A stretch of 64,000 nt of DNA from Varroa destructor (lineage: Eukaryota > Arthropoda > Arachnida > Mesostigmata > Varroidae): positions 39,847,449 to 39,911,448 of the forward strand of contig NW_019211455.1 of the NCBI RefSeq assembly GCF_002443255.2, given 5' to 3'. The translations under genes and the position numbers were made by a program. The first letter of the stretch is position 1. Each line of letters opens with the position of its first letter. Shown here one piece after another: positions 37,974-49,203 of the stretch. The notes under the pieces were generated by a model. That model did not search any database. It worked only from the letters and a program-made list of their open reading frames with translations, and had not been told where the DNA came from.

Positions 37974-40900
37974 GACTAAAAAAATTATAAAAAATCTTTC
38001 TTCTTTCAATCCCATATGTCCATCTACGACGATTAGACCATATACGACGATTTACCGCGTCAGGCGCGATTTTCATTGAATGTCTATAGCACGTCTTTTA
38101 CAGAATGTTTTTCGTGCAGCGTCATTTGGTTGCCATTATGAAGGTTACTTGTAATGTAATATAGATTACTGTTTTATATTTATTGTTTAGCAAACGATGT
38201 CAATAAAAAATTTAGAATCTCAAAAACCGATTGACGAATGTATGAAAAGAGTATCTACAGAACAACTAGGCGCGGTACCGTAAATATACTTCTATGTATA
38301 ACGCGTACATCAATATAGCCCTAATTGGAACGCATTTAATGATATGGTACACCCATAACAATATAAGTAGGGAATAAGATGGAACGGGCGCTATTGTTGT
38401 TACGTGTCATTTCATTATCGAGGTCATGCTGTTTAGTTTATCGGCATTTTGAATATACTATAACTGTCTGTTTCGGGAGGTTCACCGCAAGAATTACCTA
38501 ACTTTATCCTATTAACAAGCTGATCAGTGCAGACAACGTTGGCGTTGATTGCAGTTAACTTATATACTTGAATTGACCTAAATGTCTAGAGGCATGAAAT
38601 ACGATTGTTCCACTTAAAACCTGTTTATTGTCAATACAGTTATCTCGTCGAATAACAGACTGTTTGCATAGTTGAGCAGCATTATGAGAAAGCATAGGCC
38701 TCATTGTAGGAGTTAATGAAACTACCTCAGTGATTTTGTCAAATAGAACAAGTGTTCCAGCTAAGGGATTGCCATGAGATTACCTATAGGGCTACGGCAC
38801 GCAGCTCGCTCTATTATAGGACTTAAGCTAAACCAGCGTAACTGGGCGCCATGATCCGTTAACTACTAGTAATCCATACCTATATAAAATATTAACGCGC
38901 TATTTTCTCAACGTGGACTTATACAAGCTGATCTGTCACAAGCGTCAGAAATATCGAAATAGTGTTAGTCTAGGCGATGCAAACAAACTACGAAGTTCAG
39001 TGTATATTTTGTGAGCCCTACAAAAACGACCCTATCATTGCTCATGCAGGCATTAATGTAATACTAGGTAATTGAAGCGGTTAGCATGCCCAACGGGGTC
39101 TGTTACTTCCAATCATTTCAGACTTTCGCACTACAACCGCTAGAGATTCGGAGGCCTCACTAAAGAATAGTGAGATACGCGGTAAACTTTTCAATGAAGT
39201 ATAGCCATTGTTTGGTATTAGGTGGATTTTGCAGAGGGACGAAACGAATGCCCAAAAAGGCCGGACTTACGAGCCAATATATCATGTTAGGCAATATGTT
39301 TGTTCATATTCCCAATTTTATAACTTTACTATGACTAAAGCTTTATGAGCACAAATTCAATTACTATAGATGAGCAGCGGGAGGTTTTTCGACCTCAATA
39401 CGCTTTGCAAAGATAGTTTTGACCAGCTAAAAATCACAAGCCAACTTCATTGACCTATGTGCTATCAACGTTTTTATTTCATTAGGTACGATACATCACG
39501 AACTTCGTATTGTCGCACCTAATTTCAACAGCCCTCATCAGCTCCTTTCGAATTATCTTTTGATGAACTTTGCACCTGAGTGCAGACTTGTGTTATTACA
39601 TGGGCATCTGCCTATTTTGGGTAGCAAGTTGGTACGGTGCAATATATACGGCGTTTCAGGTTAACTGAAGTCCATGTATAGTTTTCCAGTAGTCCTTTAC
39701 TGTAGTACCGACTCATTCACATTCTTATGCATCAAAATGCCATGTATTTTTTTTGCATAAACCACACTGTAGGTGAATCCATCAAAATATGGGAAGTGGC
39801 GTATGGCTTTAAAAAGACAGTGTGTACTTAGTTTTTTTTTGCCTAGTACTTAGTCTTTATTTATATACGATTTACACTGACGAGGTATACGTACGGGTAT
39901 ACCACGACGTAACAATCAGTCGAACAGAATCAAGGACAAGTGTCGATGCGGAACGGGGTGAAGGACAAGTAGCGGTGCAGGCTCAAGTTCAAACATAGAC
40001 CCGGCCGCAAGCGCGACCGCAGACAACGCCAACGCCGACACCCAGGCCAGCGCTGCAACTTGGTAGTTTCGATCCTTATCTGTGACCGACACATTAAGGG
40101 TTTTGTAAACGAACAGTAGACAATACATTTATGGTCTATTTCATATAATTTTATTAAAAAAAATTTTGCTCGAAATTTCAACTTCTAGGCAAACATAGCA
40201 CCTTCTAGAGAACAGTATTGTCATTTTGGATATAATAGGGGTATAATTACTCCCTATAGACAAAAAATAGACAACTATGGCTTGAGCAGGTCTGTTTTTC
40301 GTATATAATGCTCCTACTCTGGTGAGAGAGCAGGCTGAGGCTTCCTAAATAAGATAACTAGATCGGGACTTCTGAAGCAGTTTAGCGTTCGGAAACCTAA
40401 ATTATATATATTTGAAATGGAAATGTATAAATTACGTTATTATTAACGTTATATTTTCTCTTAAAAGCAGTATTGAAGTTACGTTCTTTAATCGACAGCA
40501 CTAACAGGCAAACTAGGAATACACATGTCATAGTTGTCAACCGTAAAATTGTTACGTAAATGCAGTAAAATATATTACAATTATGTAAGTGTGCAAATAA
40601 ACGTACCTAAAAATAGGGTCCGATATAATTTTTCACTCTAAACTGAGAGGAACTCGTTGTTACGAGTGCACGAAAATCATTCACCGATGGTTCCCATAAT
40701 AGTCCACATTGAAGTGATTTAGTACTCCCAACTACAGTTATTACAAAGTGCTGCTTAAGTACGCCTGTCATTAACTTGTAGTTCGGGACCCGATTTCCTA
40801 AGGAGAAGGGCTAATTTCCTAATATCTCGTGCCACTTCACCAGGGGTAGTGTCATACCCAAAGTATGCACCGCGAGACAAATTTGTCAGATTTTTCTCGG

Positions 40901-42049
40901 TGTTATTTATTACAGTAATAGTTAAACACTATCTTTAATCACTTCTTTGGGATGTGGGTCTTATCTGGAAGATATTCACTGGCAGATTGTGAGGAAATGT
41001 TGACGACCTATGTAACTGAGGTTCTCAAATGTGACTGTTGAACTGTATTTATTCCTTACCAATGTATGCACCCTCGCTAAATTCTGTAATATAGCATGTA
41101 GAGTTGTATATGAACACAGTAGGGGAATCAATATAATAAGTCGTACATAAATTTAGTGTCAGACGAGTACAATCTCATAAATAGCTTTATTTGTTTTTGC
41201 AATACTATTTAATGTTCAGTTGAAGAAATATGATGCGACAGCCCCAACGTGGGTCAACGCGCCAACACAATAGCTCAAGACGGAAGAACTAGAAGTTGTT
41301 TATGGTCAGTGAATCCTTATGCACTTACTGACCGGTGGCCATAAAAGTACATCTACAAACTGGTACAAAATGATTTCAGAAAGTCATATCACATATTTTG
41401 GCATGTGAACAAAGTTGACATTTTGGCAGGCAGCAATTCTATTCATTATGTCAAGTGTCCAGTAGCCTGCTGACTGAGCACAGCATGACCTAAGAGCGTT
41501 GCCTTATTTGAACCTCATATTGCAAAAGCAGATCAGAACACATCACAGAAAGATAGAAAATGGTAGGTACTACTTCAAATCAAGGCTCCGTTCCCCTTTT
41601 TAAGGTTCTGCCAGCTCTGTAAAAACTTATATATACAGGCTTCATTATGCATATGTACATAAGCTTAATGGGCAGAAACATTGTAAAGACTTGTGCGAAT
41701 ATTAAGTTTTAGAAGTTTGGCGATAGTGATTTCTTTGTGTATACAAAGAAAACACAGTTTGCAGGGTAATATTACACATCACAATTCAGCTAAACTTGCT
41801 ATCAGGTAAACATCGTTATGAATCGTTCTAGCAAAGTGAACTTCTAGCGAAATCAGCGCCATAAGTCAGTTTCAATAATCTCACCTGCACATTTCTAACC
41901 AGCATAGGTACACTGTTATGGGGTTATATTTACGTCGTTTGCTTTCGAACTCACGAGATAACCCGCACTATACATATAGAAAACCAACAACCCAAAGTAT
42001 AAAAAAATCATTTTAAATTAACAGGTAGCAAAACAAATGTAAAACAAAC

Positions 42050-42335
42050 AAATCGTATCCCTACAACAGCTCTTTCGCGCCGACTCACGCCATCTACCAA
42101 TTCAAAAACAGGCGCCATTTTTTCCGAGCGCCTCCAGCCCTCTCCGCTCGCCTCGCAATACTCCCAGTCACATCAGCCGCTAGCCTAAGCAATCACGCGT
42201 CGCGAGCTCCCTCAGTCGGACGCTAGGCAGAGATGCAGGCGCGTTAAGCACTACGTTCCAGGTGCGCCTGTAATCGCAAACGGCAGAGAAAAAAAAGATA
42301 CAGAACAAAGCAGAGTTAGTTTTCGGTCCTGTGTA
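42050..42335 (+). promoter_or_regulatory. CpG-richer block, probable promoter and 5'UTR of a plus-strand gene
   Basis: After more than 10 kb of AT-rich DNA, this block is dense in CpG and GC motifs (GCGCC, CGCTCGCC, CGCGTCGCGAGC). It contains GGCGCCATTTTTTCC near 42111 and TCAGTC initiator-like elements near 42167 and 42213. A possible first-exon donor, TGT|GTAAGC, lies at 42332/42333. The next plausible coding exon on this strand is at 43564, preceded by an acceptor-like run ending GATGTTCAG at 43462. Assignment to the plus strand is inference. A minus-strand open frame with a GTAAGT donor (42426-42783) overlaps the right side and leaves a divergent transcript possible. Confidence 0.4.
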
Positions 42336-43563
42336 AGCCTCACGGGTGTCAATGATAATCTATGGGAAGAGGGCGAAGCAGCGAATTTAATTGTGTGTGC
42401 CGTTACTAAAGATACACTTACTTACGCGGAGGCGGACCGTGAGCACCACTCACAAGCTCGGAAACAGTGCAATAAGAAAAGGGTCTAGCGGTATCTACGA
42501 GGTTGCAGCGGATAGATCTATTGTTTAGCTCTTCATAAGCCGAGTACGGCAACAGTGTACGCGTCGAGTCGGATATTAGTGCTGAATAAAGGAGACATCG
42601 CAACAAAACGGATTGCTGTTGTGTGTCGATAAATGTTTGGCGGCGGGGGCTCTGAACGCCCACCGCTAGTGACCACTCTACGCCGCCGCGGTGAACCTCA
42701 CAACAATAATCACCAGCCTTCAGGACTGAACTAGCGGCGGGCAAAAAGCACAAAACAGTAACAAATCGAGCCGGTTGTATCACTAGATCTATATACAGTT
42801 TACGGGCTTCGTATTCTAGGCTCTGGCGTACGATTTCGGTCTTTTTGATTTCTCCAACTAATAGTACCCCTCATACTTGAATCATATGAGTGGTTTATCA
42901 TAATATGCAGGCCTTTAACACACTTTACGAATGAAACACGTTAGAGACAAAAAAGCTGCTTGAATTACCTGAGGAGCCGTTGTGGCAAAAAGACGGGAGA
43001 ACAGGTGAGGGGGACTACGAGGATAACGAAGAAAAATCGACGAGATTCGATTCTGCTGTATTTGAGACAGTGTATGGGCTAGACGAGTGGTGGTGCAGTT
43101 CGGAGAGAAGAGTGCACATTAAAGTGGCCGTTGAATCGTGTCACGATCTCGGGCGACGTACCAACCATATCGTATGTGGCCCTTTGTATATTTGCCGTCG
43201 TAGTTGAAATTAGGCCGGTTATTCTTTGCCTGTTGTGTTAGTAGAAAGTCAAAGCAAATGGTAAAATCACTCCTTCCCGAAATGTTTACCTAACAGGAAT
43301 TCAAGTGAGAGAATGAGGTGCATATTATGAAAAGTGTAAAATTGAATCGAAGAATATATGTCGATGCAGATCATTACGACTAACAATTGTATTGCTGCAA
43401 TAACAACAATTGACTGAACGGGAGACAACAGGGATCCTTATTGGCTTGCTCCCGATGTTCAGTTCTTCCTAAGTGCCATAAAGGGTAGTTTGAGAAAGCG
43501 ACAAATTAGTCGAAGTGAATAAAGTGCTTAAGAGGTCGAAAACGTCTTGGAACGATATACACC

Positions 43564-43647
43564 ATGAAACTGGATTACCGTCTCGTCAGCTATGTACTTG
43601 CTGTCTTCTTTTTCGCGTACTACACCGTCGACGTCAGCGATTCACAG
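43564..43647 (+). CDS. First coding exon with signal peptide; secreted or membrane protein, unidentified
   Basis: Seen: ACC ATG in good Kozak context, then 28 codons ending CAG|GTGAGT, a near-ideal donor, phase 0. The peptide has a charged N-region (MKLDYR), a hydrophobic core (LVSYVLAVFFFAYYTV) and a polar end (DVSDSQ), the classic layout of a signal peptide placed on its own exon. A likely acceptor for the upstream 5'UTR junction ends at 43462. Such exons commonly open genes for receptors, adhesion molecules or ligand-gated channels, but nothing here identifies the family. The remainder must lie downstream, probably beyond a long first intron. The only phase-compatible, coding-like candidate I noticed is at 52380. 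Confidence 0.5.
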
Positions 43648-43927
43648 GTGAGTGCCCATAACAAAAGTGACCATATAATGGTTTGCAACAACGAATAGCT
43701 TCAGCCATCACCTCCAATTCCCCATCATGTTTCTAGTGCAAGAAACTGTGAAAAATAGTCAGATTCTCTTCTTCGAAAAAAACCTCTGAAGGAAATCTCG
43801 AGTGCAAGCCACCGAAAACTCTTGGAGATATCAGTTCTCCAATAATTCTAACCTAAAACAGCCACTATACATCAATTGGTCTTCATCAAACATCAATTTT
43901 AGATTGACTACGATTTCTATCCGATTA

Positions 43928-43929
<2 letters not shown>

Positions 43930-43996
<67 letters not shown>
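43930..43996. repeat. Long (AT)n microsatellite, 67 nt
   Basis: About 33 uninterrupted AT units, located 280 bases into the putative first intron after the signal-peptide exon. Confidence 0.95.
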
Positions 43997-43999
<3 letters not shown>

Positions 44000-46900
44000 T
44001 AGTGAACGACATATATTTTCTGCTGAATCGTCGCTACTTGCGCCGTTTGAACGGCGCTGGAGGTAACCGCGCATCTTGTTTGAATTCCAGTTCACCGTAG
44101 TACAGTGGCCCGTTCCCCTCTCCACCGGTTGTCGTCTGGTTAGTGAACACAGCGAATCGCGCTACTAGAACTACTAGCAGTTCTGCAAACAACAGGGAGT
44201 TGCATCTGCCTGTTAGAGCGAAAAGAAGAGCCGAGAACAACGAACGAGAGTTCCTCCTTCCGACTAGAAGCACAGCATATACATTTACTAGATAGTGATA
44301 ACTTACAGTTAAACGACCGTCGGTCATCACACCGCTGCAGCGTTCATTTCTAACGGGCAATATTATCTCTGTGTTTGCGTTGGAAAAGTTTGCTTACGTT
44401 TGGCATCACGCAATACTGGACAGTGAAGAGCTCATTCACGATGAAACGCCATGACTTCGGTAGCAGCCTCTATGATAAATGATATATTACCGATTTGCAG
44501 ACCCACTAGAGACTAATGTGCGTAAAGTAACAATAAGACAATTATAAGCCTTCGCCAGCAGGATACGGTTATTTATTTGAGGCACTATATGTAGTCTTCT
44601 GCACTAAAGGCGCACAAAAAGATCACATGGGTAACATACCTATATAACGCGTGCGTTTATTGCAGGTGTTAATAATAGATAATAAAAAAAAGATTTTCTC
44701 TCTTCACTGTAGATACAACAATGTTAATTTGCATAGCAATTAATTTGCAATTTTTTTCAATACCCTTCTGTCAAACATACTAAAGCCGTAGGCTTGAAGG
44801 TCGGTATGTAGGTGGTTGTTTGCTTGACAAAAAGTGGCCTTTGGTATGTCTATTTTGACTTCCGTTTCCATAGATAATGTAAATGCTGCAAACTGATGAT
44901 AAGGTTGACTATAGGCCGTTGTAACTTGCCATTTTGTCGATCTGACTGGCTCACCATAATCTCAATTCACCTGGCGAAATCCAACAACTACTATTATCAT
45001 AAATGCACTGGCTATCTCAACGTGATTAATAAATCGAGCCTCCGCGTACGTCTCATTTTTCCAAACGAATCATGCTAACCTCGGCTAGTCTTACAAAGAG
45101 GTCGAAATTACTTTCATGTTGCAGAATCTTTAAGCACGTTTTCCTCCATCTCTCCTTATTGGTCTTTATTCTTTTTCACCGAACCCGACGCCTGGTCCCC
45201 ATAAACTTTCTTCTTGCACTGTTACATCTACACCGCACTTTTCCCTGGACGCGGTACGATGGAATCCTGCCATTCCGTCCTCCAACGCATCAGTTGCCTT
45301 ATCAGCCATAGAAGACCGACTCTATACAGAGGCATTCAGTGATACCTTTTGTCCCTTTTCTGTGCTTCTATCATGGCCGTCAACGCCGTCACCCTTTCCA
45401 TCATGATGAGATACAAATGGATACACGAGCACCCACGGGGAAACGAAAAGCCAAGTGTTATGCAGCTACGAGTGGCGCCGAATAGTGGATATGGATCATC
45501 CACTCACCCGGGTCTGTAGAGTCAGCCGGTAACTGAGAGTTTGTCTGCGGTTTGACTGAACGAACGCCTATTTTCACCGACACTGCTCCTTTGACGGGTG
45601 TTAAAAAAAAAAGGATGTTTGTGAAAGATTTAAAAAAACAACAAGGAACGCCACCTATGCTGCTGGGCAGTGAGAAACGTGCCTTACTTGTAGAGCAATG
45701 GTAAAGCGAAGGCTATCAGTGTACTCCGAAGGCGGATTGGCAGGCAACATTCGAAGGGAAAAATAGAGATAAAAACAAATTCCATCAAATAGCAATTGGA
45801 GACACCTCCAATTCCCTCCACTGCCGATATAACGATGCGCGAATAGGATACGTATATATAGCCAAGGACAAAGTGAAGGAACATAGAGATAAACCGGGTC
45901 AATCAATAAGAGACCGGTCAACGGCAGAACGGTGCACCGTCTGGCCACCGGGAGCAAGCAAGCGAACCATCAAACGCCGTAGAGACCAGTTCTTCAAGCA
46001 TCGAAATAGCCATAATCAGCAATATTGTAATATTAATACTCTTCTACTGTATCGGGATGGCAGCATGAACAAACGGAAAGGTTTTCGCTACGAATGGGCC
46101 AAGAGCAACGGGACCGCTGACGACCGAAGTCGCACGGCGGCGACCAGCCGATCGCACCCCGCGTTGTTGTTGCTCGTCCCTTTTGCTCTATTTCTGCCGT
46201 TGATGGCGATGTTTTTTGGGAGGTGGTGACGCCGTTGTCGACTCTATGACGGTCGTTTCTACGACTAGACATTTGTGCGAGCTGCCGCTGGTACGCTTGC
46301 TGTGTGTATCAGGAGCGTTGGTGGCCAGAAGAAATGAACGGAGGGGCCTTATGGACGTTAGATGAATGGATGGATGGTTGAACCCACAGCGTACTTTTCA
46401 TTGTACCCCGGTTCCATTTCTGATGACTTGAAAATAACGGAAAGGAAGCAGGCAAGGAATTAAGTAGAAGATGAAAAAGAAAAACAGTTGCTGTGCTTAC
46501 AGCCGCAGCAACAACGGCGGTACGAATAGCTTGTGATTTGCTGAAACTGTCTGCTTTCAACAGCAACGAGCGAGCGTTGCCGCGGATGCCATACATACGC
46601 AAGTGAACACCAGCGTATAAGATCCGCTCATAGAGACACGCGCACATCAATAGCAAGCCAACAAAAACCTGACGTCGGAGAAGCTGCTGTTGCTGTCAAT
46701 ACTATGAAAGGTTGTTGTAGCTTTGCTGCTGAGATAGCCTTCTAGAATAGAGTGCTTTGTAGAGTTTTTTCTCGTTCATACGATGAACAGCAACTTGCGG
46801 ATTGTCTAACTAATTGGCTGATCATTCACTACAGGAAGAAGGGATGGACTCACAGACAGATGAATTGGGTAGCACGATACCACAAGCTGAGTAGAAGCCT

Positions 46901-48960
46901 GTTCCAGTGGGGCGGTTAGGGAAATGCTTGGTATAGGCAAATAGTCAATATAGCAACCTTTGGAGGCGTTACTGCCGTTGCTGGGGTCGTCGGGGATGGT
47001 GAAACAAACCATAAAACGAGTGATCTGAGTAGCTCGATGCGTTTGCTCGAATAAGAGCATCAAGATATAACAGCTATGTAAGTGGCATGACAAACAACGC
47101 TCCGAATACGGTCGAGCATCGTAATGCTACCGTAGGCGAACGAGTAAAGAGGGGAAGTAGCAGAAATCGGTCCTGCTCATTTCTGAAGACTTCGCTAGCT
47201 GCTCTGAAGACTTATGGTGATGCCTCAGCTAGCTAAAGCGAATAAGTCTCCCTATTTTCTTATATTTACTGCCAGCTTCGGTTTTCTGGGGTCTCTACAG
47301 AACAGAACAGAATGATGTGGACGGCGACGGGAACCAAGGAAGGCACCGAAACGGCCACCTTTTTGTTATGCCAGCGACAGTGGACATTGCCGGAGAATCT
47401 AGATAAAGGTTTCAGTGATTGCAGCAGCCGGGGAAAGCAACAGGCAACGGCAAACTGAACTATTAGAGATTCTCTGCAAGGCCAGTGTTGGTTTGCGATG
47501 ATGCAATTTGATGATATATTATACCATATCTGTAGTATCATATTCGTGCTGGTGACAATTATGGAATGGTTACGGTAATTAAAATCCTACGTTTGTCTAC
47601 GCTACATATATATACATATAGATCTTTGTTGTCAAAAATGATAGGAAATATGAACTAGTTCTTGTTGCACACACATGTTCACTCAAAACTTTATTAAAAG
47701 GTCCAATAACTGTTCTTGAAGATATTGCAGTGCGACGGGGTTTTGTATAAAAACGTGTATTGTTGTTTTGTAATGAAAAAAAAATAATTCAGATTTCAAT
47801 ATGCCTAAAAATATTATTTGCAGTTACTTAACATGAGCTGTTTAAGGAAAAGCAATTTAGTAAAATTTGCCTAGTTAAAAGATTGACTGGTTTTATCAGC
47901 ACGTATTGAATGTACGCCTTCTATTACACGTCCTTCGGGTACATGCGGCTTGCAAGCGTTTAAGTGTAGTTTATACATCTCACACGTGAACGCACACATA
48001 GAGGCTCGTGCTCCACAATTTCTGCCTCTTCTGTGTTTTCTAGTTCGATTGTTTGTTCGTACCCCACGCCACACCTTCAGCAAATGGTCGACAATTATGT
48101 GTCCTTTGTATCGCGAGGGTCTTATTATTACTGCGGTATCTACGATTACTACAGCGACTGCTATTAGCCAAGTCAGTTGTACATCTACACTGGCGCCCAC
48201 GACTTTTTACTTCGGCCTTTTCTGTCAACTGGGACATCGTCTTACTGAAACAACACCAGATACCAGTCATTCATCATTACCATGACCACCCGTCTTAGTA
48301 TCACCATTACGTCGAATGTTTCATCAGTTCCGTTCCATGAATCTACTTTGAGGGAGCTCCTTGATGGAAGGGGCGCACATTTCGTAGAAGACAATCGATT
48401 GGCTGATGGCCAACCATCGCATCTCCGGCCTACTCCGATCCAACCATCCCCTTTGCGGTGCCATGCCGTAACTGGTTTTGCTGTTCAGTGGTAGATGTGG
48501 CGAACACCGGTGCGTCGCACTGAATGGAGACAAAGAAAGGTAAAGCAGGCGGCTTTGTACCCTATCCGGTGTTTTTATCTCTATCGCCTGTCTTTCTCCG
48601 TACACGTGTAGAGTGTGAATAGACAGAGCGTCGTACGCTGGAAGTTAATAAAGGCAAGAGAATAAGTATTAAGTCCAACGGTGCTTTAATATTCACGTTC
48701 TCGTGGATTGTCATTTTTCTTTTGCTGCCGGGCAATGCTTCCTCGTGGCCATGAATCACGATTGCATTCTGCGTTACGAAGCCGTCTGCCGCACTCTCCG
48801 CATGTATGCGATCGGGTGGCGCTATAGCTGTTCAGTACTACGCCATTTACTAAATTCTTATAGACTGCTATAGCGATTGACGCTCATCAAAATTTCGAAC
48901 ACCAAAGTAAATCAATCGATAAAAGTTGACACAGCGACAGGATTCCTTACGCAGACGTGA
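43997..48960. other. Putative first-intron DNA with GC-richer, trinucleotide-rich segments
   Basis: From about 44.03 to 48.8 kb the sequence is less AT-rich than its surroundings and contains many CAG/CTG and CAA/GTT triplets, giving several overlapping ORFs on both strands. The ORF at 45873-46229 (plus) ends in a hydrophobic run followed by GRW and could be tail-anchored, but has no other support. The concentration of GC-richer DNA directly after a candidate promoter may mark enhancers or alternative first exons. Confidence 0.3.
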
Positions 48961-49161
48961 TTTCGAGTTCGTGTCAACTTTCGCTGATCGGTAAATGTTT
49001 ACCACGATATTTGGCTTCTTATGACCATCTTGGCAACAGGAAGATGACGCATCAGAGTGAAAGCTATGTTAAAAAAGCGTACAAAGTCAGTAGTGGAGTC
49101 CCTTCGGCGTGGGGTAATTTTTACCAGCCAAGCACACGTCGACGCGTAGACCTAGATGTAT

Positions 49162-49203
49162 TATAGTAGTATGTAGTTCATGTATAGTAGTATGTAGTTC
49201 ATT
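49162..49203 (+). repeat. Tandem duplication, 21-bp unit, two copies
   Basis: TATAGTAGTATGTAGTTCAT recurs with a period of 21 bases (49162 and 49183), with nearly identical copies. Confidence 0.9.

Larger units (their letters stand above)
31185..42049. other. Long stretch without a supported gene
   Basis: Contains a C15 tract (33364-33378), a C10G4 tract (37149-37162), an (AT)n run (37955-37973) and an imperfect hairpin near 41300-41345. The longest ORF, 31966-32388 (plus, 140 codons), has no recognisable domain and no splice or promoter context. This interval may be intergenic or belong to very long introns. Confidence 0.4.

Noticed and set aside
42426..42783. Minus-strand open frame ending in a GTAAGT donor, inside the CpG-richer region
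   Set aside because: It lacks any ATG, begins at GTG, has a weak acceptor, and only about 47 percent purine-first codons. High GC lowers the stop frequency there.
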